NCBI RefSeq assembly: GCF_001905005.1
Contig: NZ_LWKZ01000011.1
Coordinates: 1-48,038, forward strand
Direction of reading: 5' to 3'
DNA from: Streptomyces sp. CB02923
Lineage (GTDB): Bacteria > Actinomycetota > Actinomycetes > Streptomycetales > Streptomycetaceae
Length of the DNA: 48,038 bases
This document shows, in pieces, positions 8,084 through 16,332 of this stretch. Within the stretch, counting starts at the first letter, position 1. The number at the start of each line of letters is the position of its first letter. The notes below the pieces were generated by a model, which was given only the letters and a program-made list of their open reading frames with translations, was not told the origin of the DNA and made no database searches. The position numbers were made by a program, and so were the translations under genes.

Positions 8084-8932
8084 TCAGGTTCCGCGCCAGT
8101 TGGGGGTGGTTTCGCCGGTGAGGCGGCGGGCCATGAGGTCGGTCATCGCGAGCTGGATCAGGGCTTCGCTGCGGTACGGATGGGTTTCGTAGTCGCGGAC
8201 GAGTCTGCGGTGGTGCACGAGCCAGCCGATGCTGCGCTCGATGGTCCAGCGCCGCGGAATGATCACGAAGCCGCAGCGGCCCGGCGGGCGGGCGACGGGC
8301 TGGACGTCGATGCCGAGCCGGGCGCCGTGGTCGATGGCGCTGGTGCCGTAGCCGGCGTCCACCCAGGCCTTGGTCACGCGCGGGTGGGCCGCGGCGATGC
8401 GGGACAGCAGGGTGGCGCCGGCCGCGGTGTCGGACACGCCGGCGGCGGTGACCAGGACGGTCAGCAGCAGGCCCAGGGTGTCGCAGCCGAGGTGGCGCTT
8501 GCGGCCGATGATCCGCTTGCCGGCGTCGGTGCCCTGGCCGGAGCGGTGGACGTCGGCGGAGGTCTGGACGGTCTGGGAGTCCAGCACGCACGCGGACGGC
8601 TCGGCGCCGCGGCCCTCGGCCTCGCGGACCAGGCGCCGCAGCAGGCCGGTGAGCCGGGCGAAGACGCCGTCCCGTTGCCACTGGGCGAAGCAGCCGTAGA
8701 CGCTCTGGTGGCGCGGGAAGTCGCGGGGCAGGTAGCGCCAGGGGACGCCGGTGCGGTCGACGTAGAGGATGGCGTCCATGAGGCGGCGCAGGTCGTGCTC
8801 GGGCGGGCGGCCGAAGCCCAGGGCGCCTCGGCGGCGCCGGGCCTGCCAGGCGGTGAGCACGGGTTCGATCAGTGCCCAGCGGTCGTCGGACAGGTCGCTG
8901 GGGTACCCGTCGCGCGGGGTCATCTCGTGCAT
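8084..8932 (-). CDS. IS5-family DDE transposase
   Basis: The start at ATG 8932 (MHEMTPRDGYPSDLSDDRW) gives about 282 residues, the usual length; upstream in-frame codons to 9121 would run into the inverted repeat. It shows the N-terminal SDDRWALIEPVL region, DAILYVDRTGVPWRYLP and the catalytic DDE positions: VLDSQTVQ, WVDAGYG, and Glu in ERSIGWLVHHRRLVRDYE. It catalyses cut-and-paste movement of the element. No stop or frameshift is visible. Confidence 0.92.
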   Translation of the reverse strand: MHEMTPRDGYPSDLSDDRWALIEPVLTAWQARRRRGALGFGRPPEHDLRRLMDAILYVDRTGVPWRYLPRDFPRHQSVYGCFAQWQRDGVFARLTGLLRRLVREAEGRGAEPSACVLDSQTVQTSADVHRSGQGTDAGKRIIGRKRHLGCDTLGLLLTVLVTAAGVSDTAAGATLLSRIAAAHPRVTKAWVDAGYGTSAIDHGARLGIDVQPVARPPGRCGFVIIPRRWTIERSIGWLVHHRRLVRDYETHPYRSEALIQLAMTDLMARRLTGETTPNWRGT

Positions 8933-9111
8933 GTACCGCGCGGCGGTCGGCTTGGCGAGGGGCGCAGGACCACCGACCGCCCCGTCCGGGGAGGAGACAG
9001 GAGGTGCCGGAAGGAAACACGCCTGTGCTGTCACGCCTCCCACCGACCGGCTCACCGGTCCCTCTCGCCTCGACCCAACGCACCGCCCAAACCTCAACAA
9101 GAAGCGGTGAG

Positions 9112-9133
9112 ACAGGACCAAACCCTCAGTAAG
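9112..9133. repeat. IS terminal inverted repeat, right
   Basis: This is the reverse complement of 8040-8061 except at two positions. The flanking base composition changes here and the decayed plasmid-type genes resume beyond it. Confidence 0.8.
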
Positions 9134-9386
9134 AACCCGTCTTCGAACCTCTGTTGACTTCTCGCGCGCGCCACGAGGGAGAACCTCGTACGCACGGGGC
9201 CCTCCGCGCGCAGTGGCCCGTCAGCGGTCATGCGAAGAGTTCTCGGGTGCTCCGCGCGCCGCGTCTGTGCGCCTTTGCGGGACGGGCCGGGGGGCGGAGC
9301 ATACCGGTACCGGGCGGACCGGAGTTCCCTTCACAGCCGCAGGCGCCGTGTTCCGGCCGAGTTTCTGCTGAGGAGGACCTGCATCG

Positions 9387-9869
9387 GTGTTAACGACACT
9401 CATCACTGCCGCCGTAGCGATCGTCGCCACCCTGCTGGGTTCAGTCGTCAGCGGCCGATTCCAGGAGCGCGCCGCGGAGCGCGCGGTGCGCGCCACCCAC
9501 GATGCGACCCTCCGCCGCGAACAGCTCAGGGCGGTCACGGAGCTGGCTTGTGCGGTCAGCACCCACCGCACGGCGATCTGGAAGCGGGGGGACGCCGTCC
9601 TCCAGCGCGCCAGCGACGAGCGGATCGATGAACTGCGCACCACGGGACATGACACTCGCGCCCTGGTCGCCCACCCGCTGACCGCGCTGCGCGTCCTCAT
9701 CGAGGATCAGGGCGTGCGCGCCGCCGCAGACCGCATGATCGCGCTGACCTACCAGATGCACGGTGCGTGGTCCAGCAGGGACGGACTGACCTCGGCACGC
9801 TTGACCGCGGTGGCCGCGCATGATGCTTTCGTGGACATCGCCGGCCGCTACGTCCGCAGCCCCGTATAG
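9387..9869 (+). CDS. KilB-like small membrane-anchored protein of plasmids/ICEs
   Basis: It encodes 160 residues from a GTG at 9387 with AGGAGG at 9371-9376. An N-terminal hydrophobic helix (LITAAVAIVATLLGSVVSG) is followed by a charged, Ala/Arg-rich helical domain with paired RREQLRAVTELACAVSTHR and HDTRALVAHPLTALRV segments. This is the pattern of KilB-type proteins of streptomycete conjugative plasmids and integrated elements, thought to take part in plasmid transfer or spread. The family call is from memory. Its neighbours are also plasmid-like relics, which fits a decayed ICE. Confidence 0.55.
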   Translation: MLTTLITAAVAIVATLLGSVVSGRFQERAAERAVRATHDATLRREQLRAVTELACAVSTHRTAIWKRGDAVLQRASDERIDELRTTGHDTRALVAHPLTALRVLIEDQGVRAAADRMIALTYQMHGAWSSRDGLTSARLTAVAAHDAFVDIAGRYVRSPV

Positions 9870-9879
9870 GCGACGCATC

Positions 9880-10013
9880 GGCTCGATCTCCAAAGCGTCG
9901 TCCCCCACTTTGAACCGGATCTTCGTCTCGTCCAGCACGAGCTGCCGGTCCCCGGCCACCAGCTCCTCGTACCGCTGGAGCCTGGCACTGCCGACCTTGG
10001 TACGTGCAGGCAT
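9880..10013 (-). pseudogene. N-terminal fragment of an actinobacterial ICE/plasmid protein
   Basis: From the ATG at 10013 the minus strand reads MPARTKVGSARLQRYEELV, then LVLDETKIRFKVGDDALEIE (G/C third positions). Coding character stops at about 9880, just beyond the end of the KilB-like gene. Similar N-termini occur in HTH-containing proteins of Streptomyces integrative elements. Only about 45 residues remain, so the rest was probably lost by deletion joining this gene to the KilB-like gene. Confidence 0.5.
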
Positions 10014-10152
10014 CAGGCCCCCCCCGCTGCCGGGGCGTCGACTCTCCCACCGGCGGCAAGCCCCGGCCCCGCACCACGAGCTCTGGGCAGTGAGAGGCCG
10101 TGCAGGCACGGCCGGCTGAACGGGCACCGCCGGCCCGGCCGAAGCCGACGGT

Positions 10153-10419
10153 TCAGGGGATGACGCGGATCACCGTGATCACCGGAGGGTCGATGCCGGG
10201 CCCTTCGGAGACGAGATAGCGCACCGTCGCCCAGCCGGCGACGAACGCGACCCGGTCCCACGGTCCCCCGCCCAGCGGCCGCTCGATCGAGGTACCGCCG
10301 TGCGGATCGGTGCCGAGCTCCGCGGTGATGCCGACCAGCACCTCCTGCGCGAGCAGCTCGCCGAGGGCCAGGAGGTCGGCGCGGGCCTGCGCGCTGAAGG
10401 TGATCCGGTACGCGCTCAC
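10153..10419 (-). CDS. RelE/ParE-like toxin candidate
   Basis: This small protein (88 residues) starts VSAYRITFSAQARADLLAL, the usual opening beta-strand and helix of RelE/ParE-fold toxins. It has a central strand segment (WDRVAFVAGWATVRYLVS) and ends ITVIRVIP like the last strand of the fold. The GTG start at 10419 overlaps the stop of the upstream gene as GTGA, so the two are translationally coupled. Mechanism (mRNA cleavage or gyrase inhibition) cannot be told from sequence. Confidence 0.6.
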   Translation of the reverse strand: MSAYRITFSAQARADLLALGELLAQEVLVGITAELGTDPHGGTSIERPLGGGPWDRVAFVAGWATVRYLVSEGPGIDPPVITVIRVIP

Positions 10420-10694
10420 CCGGCGGTGCCGTTCCGCCGCTCCCATTCCTGCAGCGTGTACGCCTGAAGCGTCCCGGCCGCGGCCTGCCGCACCTGCTCG
10501 TCACCGCGGCCGTCGGCCGCCTCGATCGCGATCCCCCGCCACAGGCCCAGCACGTGCGCCCGCTCACGCAACGCCGCGTCCTTGAGCGCCTGGTCGAACT
10601 GCTCGCGCATCGCGGCGGGCAGGGCTCGTCGGATCTCGGCCGCGCTCCGGGGCCGCTGTGGCCCCGGCGGCGGCTCTGCCGGCTGTGCGCTCAC
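10416..10694 (-). CDS. Antitoxin-like protein (possible DUF6247 family)
   Basis: It encodes 92 residues from GTG at 10694 with GGAGGA just upstream. After a Pro-rich start comes a helical body (AEIRRALPAAMREQFDQAL, LRERAHVLGLWRGIAIEA). Proteins of this type precede RelE-like genes in many actinobacteria; I associate it with DUF6247 by memory. It lies directly before, and overlaps, the small RelE/ParE-like gene, the usual antitoxin-then-toxin order. No DNA-binding motif is obvious. Confidence 0.55.
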   Translation of the reverse strand: MSAQPAEPPPGPQRPRSAAEIRRALPAAMREQFDQALKDAALRERAHVLGLWRGIAIEAADGRGDEQVRQAAAGTLQAYTLQEWERRNGTAG

Positions 10695-11086
10695 GACTTC
10701 CTCCGATCACCGGTCGACAGGCCGGCCGGCTCGCCACCGTCCGGCCCACTGCCACGCTAGCGCCACCGCCGCCCTGCGGAGAGCCGTTCACAGCACGCTG
10801 CACCCGGTCTTCCCGGACCTGCATCCGACCACCACGGCCAGGACATGCGGACGCACAACGGAACAGCCCCCCGGAACCAGACCCCGACAGAGCCGACAAG
10901 CCGACTTCAACTCACCTGCCACCAGCCGGCTACACCCGCCGACCGACCGCCACCACCCTTCTGCCCGATCGGCACCCCAGCTCCTTGACTCCCCGGATCG
11001 CCCCCTGAAGAACTTCCAGCCGAAGGACTACCCCTTCTGTACATAAGTTGTCGGCATTTCCGCACACCCGTCAGTCGGCTTCGCCC
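10695..11086. other. Gene-free stretch
   Basis: This 390-bp stretch carries the promoter side of the toxin-antitoxin-like pair and the far end of the LysR gene. Both strands have irregular codon-position composition and I see no gene, hairpin of note or repeat. Confidence 0.4.
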
Positions 11087-11941
11087 TCACATCTGCAGTT
11101 CGTCGGCCGCCCGCCAGGCCTGGTCGGCGAAGCGTGCGGCCTGCGGGTGGGCGCCGTGCGAGGGATGGGCCAGGTAGGCGGGGACGGTGGGTGCGCCGGT
11201 CAGTGGGACGAGGCGGACGGAGGGGTGGGTGTAGCGGCGGGCGGCGGAGACCGGTGCCGTGCCGACGCCGAGGCCGACGGCCACCTGCTCCAGCCACTCG
11301 TCGAAGTTGCGGCACTCGTCGCCGACCACCGGCCGGCGGCCGGCGGGCCACATGTCGGGGAAGGTGGTGCCGCTGACGGTGTTGATGATCAGCGGCAGGT
11401 CGGCGAGCTCAGCCCAGTCGAGTGCGGTGCGTTCGGCCAGCTGCCAGCTCGCGGGGACGGCCGCGATACGGGGCTCCTCGTAGAGGAGGACGCTGCGCAG
11501 CCCTTTCGGCAGCGGCGTGCTGCGCAGCAAGCCCAGATGTGTCTGGCCGGTGTCGAGTCCGGCATGGGGGGTGTCGCAGCGGACGAATGCGACTTCGACC
11601 CCGGTCTCCTCCGTGAACCGGGCGGCGAGTCGCGAGAAACCCTCGGGTAGACCCCAGTTGAACCCGATGCGCAGTTTCTCCCCATTCTGTAATTCCTGCA
11701 GCACCGAGTCGAGCTGGCGCAGCAGCGGGGCGACGGTCTCCTGCAAGGTCCTCCCTTTGTCGGTCAGCTCCGTTCTGCGTGTGCTGCGTTCGAAAAGCCG
11801 TACCCCCAGGGACTCCTCAAGGGCCCGGATGTTGCGGGTCAGGGTCGGCTGGGTGAGATGCAGACGATGACTGGCGGCGGTAAACCCTCTTTCTTCGGCT
11901 ACGGCCAGAAAACACCGCAAATGACGCAGGTCGATGCTCAT
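11087..11941 (-). CDS. LysR-family transcriptional regulator, likely cluster activator
   Basis: This 284-residue protein has the LysR winged helix at its N-terminus (RHLRCFLAVAEERGFTAAS, LTQPTLTRNIRALE) and a periplasmic-binding-like effector domain with KLRIGFNWGLPEG. The ATG at 11941 is the start that gives a standard LysR N-terminus. It is transcribed away from the biosynthetic operon across a 576-bp gap, the usual layout for a LysR regulator that acts on the divergent operon and on itself. The inducer is unknown and may be a pathway intermediate. Confidence 0.9.
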   Translation of the reverse strand: MSIDLRHLRCFLAVAEERGFTAASHRLHLTQPTLTRNIRALEESLGVRLFERSTRRTELTDKGRTLQETVAPLLRQLDSVLQELQNGEKLRIGFNWGLPEGFSRLAARFTEETGVEVAFVRCDTPHAGLDTGQTHLGLLRSTPLPKGLRSVLLYEEPRIAAVPASWQLAERTALDWAELADLPLIINTVSGTTFPDMWPAGRRPVVGDECRNFDEWLEQVAVGLGVGTAPVSAARRYTHPSVRLVPLTGAPTVPAYLAHPSHGAHPQAARFADQAWRAADELQM

Positions 11942-12517
11942 TCGCCAAGTGTATAAGTGACGCAGCAATGGCATTTCTCCACTCTCGGCAAAGCGCCTAG
12001 TCTTCTTGGTGTCGCCGAGCGGACGGCACGCCCCGGGAAGCCCGGGCGCAGGCCGGTAGCCTCGGCGGGCAGCCATGTACTTAACGGGGGTTAACGTGCG
12101 GGAACACTGGCGTGCGCCGTCAATCGGCGTAGCGCAAAAATTGCCCAAAGAAGAAGCAAAGAATTTCGTGGCCGAGCGGACCATCTGCCGGGCACCCGCA
12201 CCCGAACGCCCTTTCTTCGCGGCCTTCGAGAAGTTTTCGTAAATAAGTTGCCGACCGTCACCCATTGATGGTTCAAGGTGCGGTACGGCGGCTGGGCGAT
12301 TCGCCGTGATGCGGTGCGATGCGTCGTCGCGCGCCGGTGCCGCAACACCATCCCGCCGGTGACTGCCGCCCGCTCGTAGTTGCTTTCTCAACTTTTGTCG
12401 CCGCCTTTCCGGCCCGTCCTGTGTTCCGCCCGCGTCAGAGCGGGTCGTCGCGGGTCAATGCCGACCGGGCTCTCCAAAATGCCCGTTTTCTGTCGTACCA
12501 CTGAGAAGGGTTTTGCT
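11942..12517. promoter_or_regulatory. Divergent control region for the LysR gene and the biosynthetic operon
   Basis: A long non-coding gap between divergent start codons. It contains AT-rich islands at about 12133-12170 and 12225-12255, unusual in this GC-rich window and suited to promoters or LysR sites. No single T-N11-A box could be picked with confidence. Confidence 0.55.
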
Positions 12518-13300
12518 GTGCCGGTAATCGAGCTGCGCAACGGTCCTCTTGAACATGTCGTCATCGACGGTGACCCCGGCCTGGCGCCCCTGGTCTTCCT
12601 GCACGGCGGGCTCGGCTGCCTCGCCGCCTGGGGACGCTTTCCCGCGCGGCTGGCCGCCGCGACCGGGCGCCGCGCGCTGGTGTACTCCCGCCACGGCAAC
12701 GGCGGCAGCGGCCCTGACCCGGAGCCCCGCACCCCCCGCTACATGCACGAGCACGCCCAGCACGTACTGCCCGAACTGCTGGACGCGCTCGGCATGCACC
12801 GCCCCGTCCTGGTCGGCCACAGCGACGGCGCCTCCATGGCCCTGCTGTACGCCTCGGCGCACCCCGTCGAAGCGGTCGTCGGGATGGGCCCGCACATGTA
12901 CTTCGAGGAGGAGAACCGCCTCGGTATCGAGAACTCCCGCGCCTCCTACGAGGCCGGCCCGCTCGCCAAGAAGATGGCCATGGTGCACGACGACCCCCGA
13001 AGCGTCTTCGACCGCTGGAGCGGGGTCTGGCTCTCCCCCGCCTTCCGCAGCTGGTCCATCGAGAACGACCTCGACGTCACCGCGCCGGTGCTGATGATCC
13101 AGGGCGACGCGGACGAGTACGGCTCGATGGGACAGGTCGACGCCGTCGAGCGCGCGGTCAGCGGCCCGTTCCAGCGCCTGGTACCCGAAGGCTGCGACCA
13201 CTACCCGCACCTGGTCTGCCCGGAGCTCGTCACCGAGACCGTCTGCGGCTTCCTCGCCGAGCACACCGAGAAGAGCCTGCCCGTGGAGGCTGCCCGATGA
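12518..13300 (+). CDS. Alpha/beta hydrolase, first gene of the biosynthetic operon
   Basis: From the GTG at 12518 it encodes 260 residues with an alpha/beta hydrolase fold: oxyanion region LVFLHGGLG, nucleophile elbow GHSDGAS (Ser102), an acidic residue in GDADEYGS and a His in EGCDHYPH. In a pathway that tethers its substrate to a carrier protein it could act as a type II thioesterase or release enzyme, or hydrolyse a late ester or amide. The stop overlaps the next start as ATGA (13297-13300), so it is translationally coupled to the adenylation gene. Confidence 0.85.
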   Translation: MPVIELRNGPLEHVVIDGDPGLAPLVFLHGGLGCLAAWGRFPARLAAATGRRALVYSRHGNGGSGPDPEPRTPRYMHEHAQHVLPELLDALGMHRPVLVGHSDGASMALLYASAHPVEAVVGMGPHMYFEEENRLGIENSRASYEAGPLAKKMAMVHDDPRSVFDRWSGVWLSPAFRSWSIENDLDVTAPVLMIQGDADEYGSMGQVDAVERAVSGPFQRLVPEGCDHYPHLVCPELVTETVCGFLAEHTEKSLPVEAAR

Positions 13301-14871
13301 CCGCCCGGACACCCGTACGCCTGGACGCCCTGCTGGCCCGCTCCGCCCGGGTCCACCCGGGCCGTACCGCCCTGGAAGGGGGCGGCGAGAGCTGGATGTA
13401 CGCACAACTCGACAGCGCTGTCGACGCGTTGGCGGCCAGGCTGACCGCCGACGGCGTCGCGCCGGGCGACCGGGTCGGTGTCTACGCCCCCAAGACTCCC
13501 GCCACCGTCATCGCTCTGTACGCGGCGCTGCGGGCCGGTGCGGTGGTCGCGCCTCTCGACGTGGCCGACCCGCCGGAACGTACGGCCCGCATGATCCATA
13601 ACGCGGGGCTGTCCCTGCTGCTGACCACCGACCGCGCCCTGGCCGGGGCCCAGCGCGCCGCCACCCGCGCCCGCTCCGGTGCGCCGGCGGACGAAGCCCC
13701 CCTGGAGCACGGCCTGCACCGGCTGCGGGTCCTGGCTCCCGAGGAGCGGCCCGAGCCGCTGCCCGCGCCCACCGACTCCGGCGGCTACATCCTCTTCACC
13801 TCGGGCAGTACCGGCTGGCCCAAGGGCGTTCTGCTCTCGCACGAGAACGTCGCGCGCTACGCCCTCTGGGCCGCTGGTGAGTTCGGCCTCACTCCGGAGG
13901 ACCGGATCGGCTCGCAGGCCGCCCTCACCTTCGACCTGACCACCTTCGACCTGTTCAGCGCCGCCGCCGCGGGGGCCTGCACGGTCCTGATGCCGGACGT
14001 GCTGCGGGCCTTCCCGCGCGATGTCGTCGGATGGCTGACCGAGCAGCGCATCACCGCCTTCATGGCGGTGCCCTCCCTTTACCACAACATGCTCCAGCAG
14101 GGCGGCATCGCCGACGCCCCGCCGCCCTCCCTGCGCATCGCGGCCTTCGGCGGCGAGGCGTTCGCCCCCGAACTGCTGGAGCGCTATCTGCGGCTGCTGG
14201 ACGGGGTGCCCTTCTACAACCTGTACGGCCCCACCGAGACGAACGCCTGCACGTACTACCGGGTGCCGGCCGACTGGACCGCCGACCAGGAGCTGCCCAT
14301 CGGTCGCGGCATCGGCGGCGTCCACATCGACGTACTCGACGAGGACGGCCGGCCCACCGACGGCGAGGGCGAGATCCACATCGCCGGCCCCGTCGTCTTC
14401 CAGGGCTATCTGCGCGGCGACGCGCCCGAGGACCCCACCGTCACCGTCACCTTCCGCGACGGTGTGGCCCGCCGCGCCTACGCCAGCGGCGACCTCGGCC
14501 GGATCACGTCCGACGGCCGGGTCTTCCTGCGCGGGCGGCGTGACCATCAGGCCAAGAGGCGGGGTCACCGTATCGACCTGATGGACGTGGAGAACGCCGT
14601 CCTGGAGCTGCCGCAGGTGGCCACCGCCGCGGTCGTCGCCAAGGACGGCCCGTACTCCGGCCAGATCTGGGCCTACGCCCAGACCGACGCCACCGAACGA
14701 GAGGTCCTGGCCGCGCTGCGCGACGTGCTGCCCAAGCGGATGCTGCCCGACCGGATCGTTTCGCTCACCAACCTGCCCACCACCACCAGCGGCAAGGTCG
14801 ACCGCCGTGCGCTGAGCGCCGCCGCCGATGACACCGCCGGTCCCGTACTCCCCGAGGAGATCACCGTATGA
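13297..14871 (+). CDS. Stand-alone amino acid adenylation enzyme
   Basis: This 524-residue AMP-forming ligase has the full set of adenylation core motifs: A3 ILFTSGSTGWPKG, A4 FDLTTFDLF, A5 NLYGPTETNA, A7 YASGDLGR, A8 with HRIDLMDVE, and A10 PTTTSGKVDRR with the catalytic Lys. It activates an amino or carboxylic acid as the AMP ester and loads the carrier protein encoded next, with which it shares an ATGA overlap. The Asp in the A4 motif is at the position that usually binds an alpha-amino group, so a small alpha-amino acid (as in prolyl ligases PltF/RedM) is possible. The panD gene in the operon instead suggests beta-alanine. Substrate not settled. Confidence 0.9.
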   Translation: MTARTPVRLDALLARSARVHPGRTALEGGGESWMYAQLDSAVDALAARLTADGVAPGDRVGVYAPKTPATVIALYAALRAGAVVAPLDVADPPERTARMIHNAGLSLLLTTDRALAGAQRAATRARSGAPADEAPLEHGLHRLRVLAPEERPEPLPAPTDSGGYILFTSGSTGWPKGVLLSHENVARYALWAAGEFGLTPEDRIGSQAALTFDLTTFDLFSAAAAGACTVLMPDVLRAFPRDVVGWLTEQRITAFMAVPSLYHNMLQQGGIADAPPPSLRIAAFGGEAFAPELLERYLRLLDGVPFYNLYGPTETNACTYYRVPADWTADQELPIGRGIGGVHIDVLDEDGRPTDGEGEIHIAGPVVFQGYLRGDAPEDPTVTVTFRDGVARRAYASGDLGRITSDGRVFLRGRRDHQAKRRGHRIDLMDVENAVLELPQVATAAVVAKDGPYSGQIWAYAQTDATEREVLAALRDVLPKRMLPDRIVSLTNLPTTTSGKVDRRALSAAADDTAGPVLPEEITV

Positions 14872-15131
14872 ACAGCGTCGAAGAACTGTGCACCCTGATC
14901 GGCAGCCGCATCAGCTGGGGCCGCGGCGAGGACGCCGGCTCCCTGGACGCGGACACCCCGCTGCTCGAAATGGGCCTGGTCGACTCACTGGCGATCATGG
15001 AGATCGTCGCGGCGCTGCACAAGGAGGCCGGTATCACCCTGCCCGACACCGAGATCGTCGCCGCCAACTTCCGTACGCCGAAGGCCCTGTGGGCCGCCAT
15101 CGAGGAACTCTCCGGCGAGGGCCGCAAATGA
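14868..15131 (+). CDS. Peptidyl/acyl carrier protein
   Basis: This is an 87-residue free-standing carrier protein. Ser40 in GLVDSLAIMEI is the site for 4'-phosphopantetheine, in the usual D-S-L context at the start of helix II. It would carry the substrate as a thioester while the flavoenzymes act. Overlapping ATGA junctions on both sides (14868-14871 and 15128-15131) make adenylation enzyme, carrier and first dehydrogenase a tightly coupled unit, as in pyrrole-forming systems. Confidence 0.92.
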   Translation: MNSVEELCTLIGSRISWGRGEDAGSLDADTPLLEMGLVDSLAIMEIVAALHKEAGITLPDTEIVAANFRTPKALWAAIEELSGEGRK

Positions 15132-16288
15132 GCGCGGTGGCCACCGCGACGCTGCGCACCGGCGCACCGGAGACCGAGCAGCTCGTCGACACCTACCGTG
15201 ACCTGGCCGCACCGGTGGTCGAGCGGATCGCGGACGCGGACTTCACCACCCAGTGGCGGGCCATGGCCGACCTCGGGGTGCTCCGGCTCGCCTCGCCGGA
15301 CGCCACGGCGCCCGGCCCGGTCACCCGGTCGCTCGCCATGATCGAGGGCATCGGGCTGGCCGGCATCGACCCCGGGCTGTGTTACGCGCTGGCCTCGCAG
15401 GTTTTCGGCATGCAGTTCCCGCTGCGGGACTCCCTCGGCGCGGACGTCTGGCGCGCGGTCGCCGACGCCCAGCAGGGCCGGGAGCTGCTGTGCCACGCGC
15501 TGACCGAACGCGGCGGCGGTAGTGACCCGTTCTCCATGCGGACCCGCGCCCGGCGCGACGGGGACGGCTTCGTGCTCGACGGCGCCAAGACGTTCATCAC
15601 CGCCGCACCCGTGGCCGACCGGGCGATCGTCTTCGCCCGTACCTCCGAGGGACGCTCGCCGTTCGCGCTGTCCGCTTTCCTCTTCCCGCTCGACCTGCCG
15701 GGGGTCCGCCGCGGCGAGACGTTCACCAAGACCGCGCTGCCCACCGTGCCGATGGGCGAACTCCTCTTCGAGGACGCCCGGCTGCCGGAGAGCGCGCTGC
15801 TCGGCGAAGAGGGGTCCGGGCTGGCGGTGATGGCTTCCACCACCGCCTGGGAACGTTCCGTCATCCTCGGGTACGCCCTCGGCCCGATGCAGCGCCTTCT
15901 GGACCGTACCGTCGACTGGGCCAGGGACCGCGACCACTTCGGCCGCCGGATGGGAGCGAGTCACCAGGTCGCGAGCCGGGTCAGCGACATGGCCCTGGCG
16001 CTGCACCGGTCCCGCGTCCAGCTCTACGCGATGGCCGCCCGGCTCGACGCCGGGACGCCCGCCCGGCAGCTGGCCGCCGAGGCGGCGCTGACCAAGATCT
16101 CCGTGTCCGAGGACTACGTACGGATGACCGAGCACGCCACCGCGCTGTCCGGCGTCCGGGCCTTCCTCCCCGGCTTCGACCTCGCCGCCGACCTGGCCGG
16201 CCCCATGGCGGCCCTCACCTATGCCGGTCCGAACGACCTGCTGCGGGTGGGTGTCGCACGGCAACTCGGCTTGCCTGTCGAGAACTGA
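15128..16288 (+). CDS. Acyl-CoA dehydrogenase-fold flavoprotein, likely dehydrogenase of the carrier-bound substrate
   Basis: At 386 residues this is a full-length FAD protein of the acyl-CoA dehydrogenase family: ALTERGGGSD, the VLDGAKTFIT strand, and DHFGRRMGASHQVASRVSDM. The C-terminal Glu of medium-chain enzymes is replaced (YAGPNDLL in place of YEGT), but a Glu is present in AWERSVILGYALGPM, at the position used by isovaleryl-CoA dehydrogenase. It is therefore likely an active desaturase, comparable to RedW/PltE, which oxidise carrier-bound proline. ATG 15128 overlaps the carrier gene stop. Confidence 0.88.
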   Translation: MSAVATATLRTGAPETEQLVDTYRDLAAPVVERIADADFTTQWRAMADLGVLRLASPDATAPGPVTRSLAMIEGIGLAGIDPGLCYALASQVFGMQFPLRDSLGADVWRAVADAQQGRELLCHALTERGGGSDPFSMRTRARRDGDGFVLDGAKTFITAAPVADRAIVFARTSEGRSPFALSAFLFPLDLPGVRRGETFTKTALPTVPMGELLFEDARLPESALLGEEGSGLAVMASTTAWERSVILGYALGPMQRLLDRTVDWARDRDHFGRRMGASHQVASRVSDMALALHRSRVQLYAMAARLDAGTPARQLAAEAALTKISVSEDYVRMTEHATALSGVRAFLPGFDLAADLAGPMAALTYAGPNDLLRVGVARQLGLPVEN

Positions 16289-16332
16289 CCGGCCGTGACC
16301 CGACCGGCCGCACACCGATCTGAAGGATTTCG

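Larger units (their letters stand above)
8040..9133 (-). mobile_element. Complete IS5-family insertion sequence
   Basis: The element is about 1.09 kb with one transposase gene on the minus strand. Its imperfect terminal inverted repeats span 8040-8061 and 9112-9133, and the shared inner core is GTTTGGTCCTGT. I cannot see a clear target-site duplication. The transposase frame is uninterrupted, so the element may still be active. Confidence 0.85.

Noticed and set aside
9441..10127. A full-length gene on the minus strand over the KilB-like gene
   Set aside because: Only its first 45 codons look coding; the rest is the reverse of the KilB-like gene.
12455..14568. Long open frames on the minus strand opposite the biosynthetic genes
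   Set aside because: They are mirror frames caused by high GC at third positions; they lack motifs and ribosome-binding sites, and the plus strand holds clear enzyme motifs.
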